The position numbers and the translations under genes are program-made. A DNA stretch of 64,000 nucleotides from Cyanophora paradoxa (taxonomy: Eukaryota; Glaucocystophyceae; Cyanophorales; Cyanophoraceae), in contig QPMI01000100.1 in the NCBI GenBank assembly GCA_004431415.1, positions 248,001 to 312,000 on the forward strand. The letters run 5' to 3'. Positions 16,914-25,282 of this stretch are shown here, one piece after another (within the stretch, counting starts at the first letter, position 1; each line of letters starts with the position of its first letter). A model generated the notes under the pieces. The model ran no database searches and was not told the origin of the DNA. It worked only from the letters and a program-made list of their open reading frames with translations.

Positions 16914-19900
16914 ATGCCGCGCGCAACCAACAGAATCGCTAACAATGTTCGGGATGAAATTATCGGATACATTATGCAGGGATTGAGTCAGGATTTGCTA
17001 ACCGAAGAACAGGCGCATTGGGCGATGCACAACACAATGAATCGGAAGCCCAAGCTCCAAACGCTGATAGATATTCGGGATACTCTGAATGGAATCATTA
17101 ATCCCCGCGTTTTCCGCAGGGCAGAGCGGAAAGAGAAGCGCGCCGCTCGCACCCAAGTAAATATAGAAAAGCAAAAGCAAAAAGAACAAGAGGCTAAGCG
17201 TTTACAGCGTTTCGATCGCAAGCAAGAAAAGAAGCGGGCGAAAGAAGCGAAGCTTGAAGCGAAGCAACAGAAAGGCAAACTAAAAGCGGTAGAGGATGCG
17301 ATTAAACGCACTATTCTCGATCCAATCGCCCAATATGATCCGGAAACTCTCGCGACAGTTACGTTCAAGATGTGGGCACCTGGATCCGGTGCTCGGTCTT
17401 CGGAGGTAATTGTTATTCCCGGAATTCCCGAATTAAATATACCAGACAGTTCCTTTGTCACCTACCGCAATATAAGAGAGACAGTTTCGGTGAGTGTGTT
17501 GCGAAGCTTTGCTCTGGCGAAAATGGATAGAATGTCTCAAATTCTAATTAGACCGGGTCAAGTTCGTCATGATTGGCATGAGAGCGAATCAATCTTCTAT
17601 TTACTCAAAAACTACGATGAATTGGCAGTAGGACTTAAAACTTTCGGCGAAGCATACGAGGTGTTCTTCTTGAAGACACCACCAACCGAGGAACAGAAAA
17701 GACTACGCCTAATGTTTGATGATTTTGGCGGCAGTATCGATGATGCCTTTATAACTGTTCATGAGGTCGCGATCGATGGGGACGAAGGTGTCGAGGACGA
17801 TGGAGCCGGTGCTATCCCTGGCAATCGCTATGAGTTCCTGGATGAGGAGCTAATGGACAGTATGCGATGCACCGCGATTATGAGCAAATTCACAGACTAC
17901 ACATTAAATCCAAACGCGTCTGAGTTCGAAGATGTTATTGAGCTCCCCAAATCATCGACATCTAACGCTTGCGGCTACGATATGATCATCTCCACATGGG
18001 GAGCGTCCATTAAGAAGTGTCAGGAGGCGCCAAAACCGCGATATACTGACTTAACTATGTCGTACGACGGTCTCTATAAATTCTTTCACGGTCGTGAACG
18101 CACACCTGGCGACTCTCTGGCTCTCACGCTCCGCCACATCGAGAAATTCTGTAAGAGAATCCAGACAGGCTTCCGCGTCTTTGATGTCGACGGAAAGTTA
18201 ATATACAAATTCGCGGCAGAATCGATTAACAAAAACATCAATCCCCGTAATATTCACTTTATGATTCACAACAAGCATATCTATATATTCAACGATAACA
18301 TCAAGTCGCTCGAAATGCGCATGGCAAAGATGGAGGTCGAAGAGCTCGATAATCATGTTCCTAAGTCGAACTCTTCGTTAGCACTCTATAAAATTCCGAC
18401 GTGTCTTACTCACGATATCTTCGCGCACACATCCAAGGATCTGTTAAAGATCACGCAACTTAAACTATCGCCCGACGAGCGCAGTTTCATCCGCATTCTT
18501 TATACTGGGCGCGAAGGTCTGGAAGGTCTTCTATTTACGTTCCTGAAAATGCGATATGAACCCGCTGTGAAGCTAACACCATCGAAACAGATCGACAGCA
18601 TCACATTCAAAGCTAATGGCTCGATGTTCTCTATCAAAGATCCACGCACAACAGACCACTTTATTGAGCAAGATTTCGAAACAGAGGAGTATTATAATAA
18701 GGTCTGTGAAATCGGGAAGGGATTCCGCGAGTCGCTTCTAAATGCGACGAATATCTCACATTACAGCCCGAACATGCGCGAAATTCTCACGCACTACAAG
18801 CGATCCGCACTCAGCGGCTATTTCTATAAGCCAAACCCGAAAGCTACCTACACAGCTGTCGATATGGCGAAGTGCTACCCTTCGATACTGAAAGGCATGC
18901 AATATCTTCCGAAGTACAATGTATTCGATGACTTCGTTCCCTTTAAAGCGGGAAGCGACATTCTCGAATACGCGATCTACTACGTGCGTGTCGTTGCGTT
19001 TGAGAGAGAGCAAGCGACTTTCGCCGACGATGAGGATGTAGATTATGATGCCGCCATGTCTCGCAAGATTGATGGAATCGAAATTATTCTGGATCGCGCA
19101 TTTTCCGTGAGTGGTCGCTGTTATAATTTCATGACAGGCTACACTCTCTCCATGCATTGGGCGGACGTAAAGGACAAGATAGAGATTATCGCGGTCGCGG
19201 AGCCTTCGCATTTGGTGCCCAATACGTCGATCGCTGAGATGCAAAAAGTGCTGTCAAGCGACATTCAAACCACAGATAAGAAGCATATTTTAGTGAAAGA
19301 GATCGGAATGCTCGGCAAATTCCAAGACTCGCAAACATCCACGAAAATGTTCTACAACCGTGCCGAGGCTGAGAGGTTCGCCCAAGAATGCGGAGGAACA
19401 GTAGAGGTGTTTACTTTCAATCCTAAGAATTCGAAACGTGTCAAAACTCTTAGCGAATTCGAAGGTCACATCTATTTCGTTAAGATCAGCTCCCACCGCG
19501 AGCTCGTTAACGGATTCCTTCCTATCCACTTTCATATTTACGATCGCAACCGTGCTAATATGTTTGCGCAATACAAGCGCCTGACAGCGCGCGGGCACAA
19601 GGTTGCCGGGATCAGAACGGATTGCCTATATATCGAAGGTTCATGGACAAGTAAGAAAGAGTTCGACCGAAATGCGTTTGAGAACATGGGCAAATTCAGC
19701 TATATTCCCGGGAAAAGATGCCCTGAGAATGCACTCCGCCCACCACGGGGTGTAACTCTCGAATTTCAGGATCCCGACACACTCATTAACCGGTTCTCGC
19801 TGAGAGACGAATTTAATCCTGAGTGCTTTAATTGGGTTGCGGAGCTCCATAATCGTATGCTTGTCCTTGCTGACATGCCCGGAAGTGGAAAGTCGACACT

Positions 19901-21230
19901 CGGTATTAACTGTTTCGCATCTCAGAAGTCGAATTGCTTAGTTATTTGCCCCTATAACAAACAGTGCGCAGAGCTAAGGGACTCTCTCAAAGTCCGCGGA
20001 ATCGAGAATATTACCGTTCGCACTTTGTATAATGTTCTCGGGATCCGTGTCTCCAATGATCAGACCTACGAAGAGGCTATGAGCGAAAAAGACCAGAGGG
20101 CGTTCGTCTCCGAGTTCAGCCACATTATGTTCGACGAGATATTCGCGTATTCTGTAAAAGATCTCGCTAAGATCAAGTCGTTTATCGATCGCTATCCGGA
20201 TATCAAATATTTGGCTAATGGCGACACCTATCAAAATGAACCGATTAATGATGAGCTATCGGTTTCTGATCGCAAGGGCTACTATAAGCGCGCTGTGCAG
20301 AGCATGTTCCCTAACGTTCTGAGTCTACGCATTAACAAGCGGCACAAGAAGGAGACAGACCGTGAATTAATTCGGGCGATCAAAGAGGATCTCTTCGAAA
20401 ACGGACTCGAAGCCTCACAGATCATTTCGAAATACGGCTTACCGACAATTAATGATCTTAACGCTATTCCCGACGGCTACTTTGGCATCGCTTACAGAAA
20501 CGAAATGACCTTAGCCTATAACAAACTGATGCACGATAGACGAAAAGTAAATATTGCAACCGTAGAGGTCAACGGAATCAAATTCTACAAGGGTCTGGAA
20601 GTCGTTTGTCGCAGGTATCTACGCATTTCGCGGTCTGAGGGTGAGTCTATTAATGCATACACAAATTACACCTATCGGATCACCAAAATCACCAAGCAAA
20701 TGGTCACATTAACTGACGTTTTCGATGGCGTCACGTTCGAGGTTCCGTGTGCGATGTTAGAACATTTTTCTCTCCCTTATGCAGGAACAGGTCATTCAAC
20801 GCAAGGTCTCACACTTGATTCGGGCATTGTCATTTGTGAGGCTACGTTCCGCTATACCACTCGCGAATGGTTCTATACCGCTCTCACTCGTAACCGCGAT
20901 CTGTCCACTGTGCTGATTTATACACCGATTCACAGATTCCAAGGAAAGAGCGACTACATCGAATATCTGAAAACGAAGATCCGCGGATATAAATGTCAGG
21001 ATCAGCGTGCCGGGCGCGATTTCGACGAGGCGGATTATATTACGCCGGAGTGGATATTAGAGCGCAAGAAGCAACAGAAGGGCGCCTGTGCGATCTGTTC
21101 CCTTCCGATTCCGATTGAGCCGCAAGATCCGAATTACAGGCTCGTCGTGGATCGCATCAATAATAAGCGCCCACACCTTAAAGACAATTGTCAACTCACG
21201 CATCACGGGTGCAATTGCAGCAAAAAATAA
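16914..21230 (+). CDS. PolB-like polymerase / SF1 helicase / HNH fusion
   Basis: A 1438-aa multidomain protein. Residues 1-60 (MPRATNRI...) resemble the PolB N-terminus of A and C; residues 75-125 are a charged helix. An OTU-like region (CGYDMIISTW... to HIYIFNDNIKSLE, about 350-470) parallels that of polinton PolBs. A palm follows with motif A VDMAKCYPSIL (about 650) and a motif C-like GIRTDCLYI (about 900) in place of DTDS. A clear KxxxNSxYG motif B is not seen. Then comes an SF1 helicase: Walker A PGSGKST (about 990), Walker B MFDE (about 1075), GTGHSTQGLTL, and YTALTRNR (about 1318). The last 45 residues are HNH/zinc-like: CAIC, VDRINN...H, CNC. It occupies the slot of primase-helicase plus PolB. 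Confidence 0.85.
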   Translation: MPRATNRIANNVRDEIIGYIMQGLSQDLLTEEQAHWAMHNTMNRKPKLQTLIDIRDTLNGIINPRVFRRAERKEKRAARTQVNIEKQKQKEQEAKRLQRFDRKQEKKRAKEAKLEAKQQKGKLKAVEDAIKRTILDPIAQYDPETLATVTFKMWAPGSGARSSEVIVIPGIPELNIPDSSFVTYRNIRETVSVSVLRSFALAKMDRMSQILIRPGQVRHDWHESESIFYLLKNYDELAVGLKTFGEAYEVFFLKTPPTEEQKRLRLMFDDFGGSIDDAFITVHEVAIDGDEGVEDDGAGAIPGNRYEFLDEELMDSMRCTAIMSKFTDYTLNPNASEFEDVIELPKSSTSNACGYDMIISTWGASIKKCQEAPKPRYTDLTMSYDGLYKFFHGRERTPGDSLALTLRHIEKFCKRIQTGFRVFDVDGKLIYKFAAESINKNINPRNIHFMIHNKHIYIFNDNIKSLEMRMAKMEVEELDNHVPKSNSSLALYKIPTCLTHDIFAHTSKDLLKITQLKLSPDERSFIRILYTGREGLEGLLFTFLKMRYEPAVKLTPSKQIDSITFKANGSMFSIKDPRTTDHFIEQDFETEEYYNKVCEIGKGFRESLLNATNISHYSPNMREILTHYKRSALSGYFYKPNPKATYTAVDMAKCYPSILKGMQYLPKYNVFDDFVPFKAGSDILEYAIYYVRVVAFEREQATFADDEDVDYDAAMSRKIDGIEIILDRAFSVSGRCYNFMTGYTLSMHWADVKDKIEIIAVAEPSHLVPNTSIAEMQKVLSSDIQTTDKKHILVKEIGMLGKFQDSQTSTKMFYNRAEAERFAQECGGTVEVFTFNPKNSKRVKTLSEFEGHIYFVKISSHRELVNGFLPIHFHIYDRNRANMFAQYKRLTARGHKVAGIRTDCLYIEGSWTSKKEFDRNAFENMGKFSYIPGKRCPENALRPPRGVTLEFQDPDTLINRFSLRDEFNPECFNWVAELHNRMLVLADMPGSGKSTLGINCFASQKSNCLVICPYNKQCAELRDSLKVRGIENITVRTLYNVLGIRVSNDQTYEEAMSEKDQRAFVSEFSHIMFDEIFAYSVKDLAKIKSFIDRYPDIKYLANGDTYQNEPINDELSVSDRKGYYKRAVQSMFPNVLSLRINKRHKKETDRELIRAIKEDLFENGLEASQIISKYGLPTINDLNAIPDGYFGIAYRNEMTLAYNKLMHDRRKVNIATVEVNGIKFYKGLEVVCRRYLRISRSEGESINAYTNYTYRITKITKQMVTLTDVFDGVTFEVPCAMLEHFSLPYAGTGHSTQGLTLDSGIVICEATFRYTTREWFYTALTRNRDLSTVLIYTPIHRFQGKSDYIEYLKTKIRGYKCQDQRAGRDFDEADYITPEWILERKKQQKGACAICSLPIPIEPQDPNYRLVVDRINNKRPHLKDNCQLTHHGCNCSKK

Positions 21231-21248
21231 ACAGGGTTAATTAGAAGA

Positions 21249-22631
21249 ATGTCACGGATCGTCAGAAGGGTAGCGGGAGAGGAGACAGAGACCACCATAC
21301 TACCTATCGCGGTTCCTGAGACTGAACAAGTCCCCCAAAAAATCACAAAACGCCAAGCAAAATCAAATTTATTAGGAGATGTTCCTTTTAGCATTGCGAA
21401 CCCGTCCTCTAAGATCGTGCGCCGCATGTATGACCCGAAGACAGGTTTTAAGAACCCATCCGCAATATACGAAGAACTGAGAAAAGAGGACAAGACCCTC
21501 ACACTGAAAGAAGTGCAAGATGTCGCAGCGAAACAGGAATTTATGCAGATCAACAAGAAGCCCCCCGCACCGACCCAAACCGCTTTTATTCCCATCACAG
21601 CCCCGCCGTGGTGCTACCAAGCCGATCTCATCTTTTATCTCTCATATGGCAGCTATAATTCCGGCTACATTGCAGTCCTTACTCTCATCGAGATGACAAG
21701 TCGAAAAGCATATGCCAAGAAGTTAAAGAATAAGGAGGGCGCAAGTGTTGCCGCCGCTTTTGCGGAGATGCTCACAGAGCTTCCGGCTCCAATGATTCGA
21801 TTGGAGACAGATAACGGCTCAGAATTCATCGCGAAGGAGTTTCAGGAGGTCGTAAAAAATAATGGAATAGAGCACCGCTTTAAACAGGTCGGAGATCACA
21901 CTTCGCTGGGAATAATGAATCGCTTTCATTTGACCCTTAAAACGATGATAAATAATTATTGTGTCGCTTATAACACAGTGCGATTTATGGACAAGCTGGA
22001 CGACTTCGTTTTCAATTACAATAACACCATTCACAGAACCATAGGAATGAAACCCGCAGATGTTAAGCTTTCTGATATGGAGCGGATCCGAGCGGCTATT
22101 ATTTCAAGGAAGAACACAATCGTAAAGGATATATTCAGCGACTTTAAACCGGGTCTCCACGTCCGTGTATTATTGCCGAGATCAAAGTTTGATAAAGGAG
22201 CGACCCAAAGGTATAGCCGAGAGGTCTACAAAATTGCGGGAAGGAGAGGAAACGCGATAGAGGTGCAAGATGCAGCGGGGAACGTTATGCCGAAGCTTTT
22301 CAAGCCGCACGAATTGCAGATCATTACAGAGGTCGAGGCTGTGGTGGAACCATCAGGCAACGCTATTTTAGCGGCTGATGTAGAGGCAGCTTCGATCCGG
22401 CAGGTTCAAAAAGAAGGTATAGATGTCGCCGCAAGTGTTCCGAGAGGGGCTTTATTGGAAGATCGCGCAGAAAAGACAAAGAGGGCGCTGAGGGAGCTCG
22501 CTAAATTAACGATTGCAGGAACTGAGAAGCTCTCAGAGGTAAACAGTCAGCGGTGGTATAAATCATTCAAGACTCAGAGCGCAAGCTATACAGCCCCTAC
22601 TACGCGCATTCTTCGGTCATCTCGTTCATAA
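21249..22631 (+). CDS. rve integrase with altered catalytic triad
   Basis: A 460-aa integrase homologous to that of A over its full length, including the C-terminal TIAGTEKLSEVNSQRWY tail. The core keeps Asp in YQADLIFYL (about 125) and Asp in ETDNGSEF (about 187). At the D-x35-E position, however, the residue is Asn (GIMNRFH) instead of Glu. The rest of the fold and the basic C-terminus look complete. Either the enzyme is catalytically weakened, a neighbouring acidic residue substitutes, or this subfamily tolerates other residues here. It lies 18 nt after the fusion gene with no early-type motif, so it is probably co-transcribed. Confidence 0.88.
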   Translation: MSRIVRRVAGEETETTILPIAVPETEQVPQKITKRQAKSNLLGDVPFSIANPSSKIVRRMYDPKTGFKNPSAIYEELRKEDKTLTLKEVQDVAAKQEFMQINKKPPAPTQTAFIPITAPPWCYQADLIFYLSYGSYNSGYIAVLTLIEMTSRKAYAKKLKNKEGASVAAAFAEMLTELPAPMIRLETDNGSEFIAKEFQEVVKNNGIEHRFKQVGDHTSLGIMNRFHLTLKTMINNYCVAYNTVRFMDKLDDFVFNYNNTIHRTIGMKPADVKLSDMERIRAAIISRKNTIVKDIFSDFKPGLHVRVLLPRSKFDKGATQRYSREVYKIAGRRGNAIEVQDAAGNVMPKLFKPHELQIITEVEAVVEPSGNAILAADVEAASIRQVQKEGIDVAASVPRGALLEDRAEKTKRALRELAKLTIAGTEKLSEVNSQRWYKSFKTQSASYTAPTTRILRSSRS

Positions 22632-22639
22632 CAAACCCC

Positions 22640-22656
22640 GAAATTATTTTCTCCGG
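22640..22656 (+). promoter_or_regulatory. Early-type promoter motif
   Basis: GAAATTATTTTCTCCGG followed by TAAATATAAAAGAG, 15 nt before the ATG at 22,671. Confidence 0.6.
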
Positions 22657-22670
22657 TAAATATAAAAGAG

Positions 22671-22985
22671 ATGGAGGGTGAAAAGTATTTCGTGGACATT
22701 CCCTATGATAAAAAAGACGTTGCGAAATCCCTCGGTGGAAACTGGGATCGTGAGAATTCATGCTGGTATGTCACGAAGAAAGATCACTCTCTATGCTCTC
22801 AGTTCAAGACTTTAAGCTATGAGCAAGTGTATCAAAGAAACTTGAAGGTTTACCTCGATATTCCTTATGAATTTAAGGATCAAGCAAAGGCTGAGAAAGC
22901 CCGCTGGGATCCCGTTATGAAATCCTGGTATGTCATGGGTCTCGATCACCCGCTAATGGGCAAGTTTCCGATCAAGGAGCATTAA
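22671..22985 (+). CDS. Protein with two DUF5710-like repeats
   Basis: A 104-aa protein that is simply two copies of a short module. Repeat 1 is about residues 5-45 (YFVDIPYDKKDVAKSLGG, then CWYVTKKDH); repeat 2 is about 62-104 (VYLDIPYEFKDQAKAEKARW, then SWYVMGLDH). The pattern (D/V)IPY-x-K-D-x-AK...W-(x)n-WYV is that of DUF5710, found in phage, plasmid and viral proteins, often fused to primases or nucleases. It probably binds nucleic acid (inference). The element C protein at 37,394-38,005 ends with one such module. It has its own promoter motif. Confidence 0.75.
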   Translation: MEGEKYFVDIPYDKKDVAKSLGGNWDRENSCWYVTKKDHSLCSQFKTLSYEQVYQRNLKVYLDIPYEFKDQAKAEKARWDPVMKSWYVMGLDHPLMGKFPIKEH

Positions 22986-23009
22986 TGTATATGTCGTTTT
23001 TTTCATTTT

Positions 23010-23402
23010 TTATGAAATTGGGAACCTTTGCTCGACCTGTAAGTCCCACTTTCGCACTTTCAGCCTTTCCTGTATGAGATCGTTAATGTCCCGTGCTATA
23101 CCCATTGTCTTCGCTTCGGCATTTGAGCCGCATGTAAAGATATCGATCGCTAATAGCCCCTGGTCGCTATAAGAGTGAGCTGTGGCATGCGACTCATCTA
23201 ATAGAAAGCCAATCGCGAAACCGGGAGGGGAAATAGAGCCATCGAAAATGCATGTGTGCTGGTGCACGATGCGCATATTGCGATCTGTTATATATTGCGA
23301 TAGGTTCGCTGTGATCCACTCGGCGCATGCCTCCGGGGACTCAGTGAACGGGTCGGTTATATAGTCAAGCATGACGTGGTAGCCGCGGTATCGGGAATCC
23401 AT
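23010..23402 (-). CDS. speH-like: S-adenosylmethionine decarboxylase proenzyme (SpeH-like)
   Basis: A 130-aa protein of the length of the small prokaryotic-type AdoMetDC. The self-processing site is present as LLDESHATAHS: cleavage between Glu and Ser would give the pyruvoyl group, and the following His is the processing residue. The catalytic Cys is in IDIFTCGSNA. The N-terminal GYHVMLDY fits the first beta strand. The enzyme decarboxylates AdoMet to supply aminopropyl groups for spermidine synthesis. In B it is a minus-strand cargo gene at the integrase-side end. It may raise polyamine supply for DNA packaging (inference). The ATG at 23,402 is the first in frame. Confidence 0.85.
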   Translation of the reverse strand: MDSRYRGYHVMLDYITDPFTESPEACAEWITANLSQYITDRNMRIVHQHTCIFDGSISPPGFAIGFLLDESHATAHSYSDQGLLAIDIFTCGSNAEAKTMGIARDINDLIQERLKVRKWDLQVEQRFPIS

Positions 23403-23940
23403 TATTATTTAAGTCGATATTTTTGTGAGCTATGTGGTTTCGTAGCCGCCAAATCGCGCCCTTTGCGAATCAGACCGCGCCACTTCGTAGTAGTGTAGAA
23501 CTACTCTATACGCGCGCGGACGCAAAGTATGACTAGTGGAGCCCTCCGGGAACGCGCGCCGGCGCTCAGAATGTAGCGGACACCTCCGTTTTCGGGCACT
23601 TGTGCAGAAATCGAAGTCGGTCTTTGCTCCACGGTAGGCTAAGCTAGTCAAATGATACCCGTCATGCCCGGAATCAAGTTGTGAGCACATAGCAATTGAG
23701 AGCGCGCCGAGATCGGCTTCCTGTCCAAAGTTATGCGGGAAAAACGGAAGGGGGGGTCTCCGCGAAGTCGCGATCGCCGGTGTTATCAAGTCGGGACTCG
23801 GGACTCGGGACTCGGGACTTGAAAATTGCAACCGGCAACAGTGGCAAGTCGGTCACTGAGTCAGTCACTGGTCAGTTATATACATATATATATATGCCAC
23901 GTCATCAATTGCTGAGCACACTACCCGGCTATCGGGTATA
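23403..23940. other. Non-coding region of element B, right side
   Basis: No supported gene. It includes a short (GGGACTC)n run at about 23,790-23,820, repeated GTCACTG words at about 23,850-23,875 and a (TA)n stretch near 23,880. GC is higher than in the genes. Minus and plus ORFs here are short and repeat-derived. Confidence 0.5.
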
Positions 23941-24131
23941 CTATCCGGCGATACTATCGCCCCGAGGTCATACTATCCGGCGATACTATCGCCCCAAGGT
24001 CATACTATCCGGCGATACTATCGCCCCGAGGGCATACTATCCGGCGATACTATCGCCCCGAGGTCATACTATCCGGCGATACTATCGCCCCGAGGTCATA
24101 CTATCCGGCGATACTATCGCCCCGGGTAATT
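23941..24131. repeat. 32-bp tandem repeat, six units
   Basis: The unit starts CTATCCGGCGATACTATCGC at 23,941, 23,973, 24,005, 24,037, 24,069 and 24,101, with one or two changes (e.g. CCCCAAGG in unit 2); the last unit is partial. Units abut directly, so it is not CRISPR. Each unit has an imperfect internal dyad (CCGGCGATA...TATCGCCCC). Its location after the integrase parallels the 11-bp array of element A. Confidence 0.88.
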
Positions 24132-24525
24132 CTATCCGGCCATCCTATCCTGATTGGTCGACGAATTTGTGTGGGGCGCCGGCATTCCATCCATATATGT
24201 TTCCGGAGTCGCCGTGATGTCATGACCCCCAGTGTGTCGGTGACGTCGGTGTATATATGTATATGTCGGAATATGCGAAAAAAAGAAAAACCAACCACAA
24301 GCACGGAGGTTCAGACATATATACGAAATATATACATGACTGAATTGTTTATTTTTCATAGAACTCGCATGTTGTTTGCACGTATCTTGCATAGTGGGCG
24401 GGGCGCGAGTGGTTCCAGTGCATTAAATGGAACATTTCGATTGAAGTCGCGAGTTTGTGCAGGTGGGCATTTTCGGCAGCACATACTCGCTTTAAAAAAT
24501 ACAAATCTCATTTTAAAATCATAAA
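24132..24525. other. Non-coding region with U6-like fragment
   Basis: No supported gene. TTCGGCAGCACATACT at 24,472-24,487 matches the conserved 5' stem-loop region of U6 snRNA almost exactly, but the following U6 sequence (central ACAGAGA box) is absent. GGAGGTT with TATATAC (24,305-24,335) resembles the tail of element A. Confidence 0.35.
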
Positions 24526-24849
24526 TTAGCTCGCCCGAGTCTCACTATAACACTGTCGGCATTTATAGTAGAGACCATCCTTCGTACTTTGCTTTTTATT
24601 ATACTCGCTTGCAGGCTTCTCAATCTTGCAATCCGGGCATATCTTCGATTGTACTTCGATTTTCGGGCGCGTTTTTAAGACTTTGTGATAGCGATCATTT
24701 TGATAGTCACGGTGGCACTGTATGCATCTCCAATATAATGTTATATTTCCCGACTTGCACTTGTGCAAAGGGAACCACGATGCAGGCTTGACCTCTTTGC
24801 ACACATTGCACAGTTTACTTTTAGGTAAGGGGAGCTGATTACCCGGCAT
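24526..24849 (-). CDS. Double zinc-ribbon protein
   Basis: I use the ATG at 24,849 (MPGNQLPLPKSK), giving 107 aa; the longer frame needs a GTG start. There are two similar modules: CNVCKEVKPASWFPLHKC...WRCIQCHRDY (about 13-55) and CPDCKIEKPASEYNKK...YKCRQCYSE (about 70-105). Each has C-x2-C then C-x2-C spaced about 22-25 residues. This pattern is common in viral zinc-binding proteins related to HNH/endonuclease VII-like ribbons, but catalytic His residues are not evident. It probably binds nucleic acid. It is the last gene assignable to B. Confidence 0.7.
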   Translation of the reverse strand: MPGNQLPLPKSKLCNVCKEVKPASWFPLHKCKSGNITLYWRCIQCHRDYQNDRYHKVLKTRPKIEVQSKICPDCKIEKPASEYNKKQSTKDGLYYKCRQCYSETRAS

Positions 24850-24918
24850 CTTTATACTTGTATAGTGGGAAATCTTTAAGTGGGGATATACGCACTTCAT
24901 AAGTTGTTTTAACCTATC

Positions 24919-25251
24919 GGTGGGGCTCACCTTGATTTTTCAATTTGGCTAACTGAAAACAGTATGGAAACGATCGGGAACATTTCGTAAAAATGAGGGT
25001 CTTACTGTCCTTACTGAGAGATCGGAGGAGGGTTAAAGGGCTTACTGGGAATGGTAAGGAATTAGAGAGAAGATTATGTGTAGGTTTTTGTGATTGGTTT
25101 CAGTAAGGAGAGGTTAGATGTTTGAAAAATACAGTGCTAATTTATAATTTGTTACTGAGCCTTACTGAGAAATTTGAAAATGGATAATGGGCTTACTGAG
25201 AATGGTAGTGGGGAAGGAAAGAAGAGGGCGCGCAATTGGTGGGGCTCACCT
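24919..25251. repeat. CTTACTG word-repeat module at the B/C junction
   Basis: Contains at least six CTTACTG or CAGTAAG words (CTTACTGTCCTTACTGAGAG, GGCTTACTGGGAATGG, GGCTTACTGAGAATGG, and others) in otherwise non-coding DNA. It is analogous in style to the modules of A and C but uses a different word. It is flanked by a 14-bp direct repeat GGTGGGGCTCACCT (24,919-24,932 and 25,238-25,251). No gene here. Confidence 0.6.
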
Positions 25252-25282
25252 GGAAGCGAGCGAGAGGTATTGAGCAAGTAGA

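Larger units (their letters stand above)
12043..25237 (+). mobile_element. Element B: Polinton-like virus with fused replication protein
   Basis: Intermediate GC and normal CpG content separate B from A. The gene order is ATPase, MPPKRK-family, Cys protein, AT-hook protein, polymerase-helicase fusion, integrase, DUF5710, AdoMetDC (minus), 32-bp repeats, zinc-ribbon protein (minus). It lacks capsid genes in the window. If A was inserted into B just upstream of the ATPase, they lie left of the window. No terminal palindrome is seen at the right end, so B is probably truncated near 25,230. Confidence 0.7.

Noticed and set aside
23941-24131. CRISPR-like array
   Set aside because: The 32-bp units abut with no spacers and the genome is eukaryotic; it is a plain tandem repeat.
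24919-25251. 14-bp GGTGGGGCTCACCT repeats as a target-site duplication of C
   Set aside because: The repeats bracket only the 300-bp module, not element C, and they resemble a splice-donor-like word on the minus strand; kept only as a possible scar.
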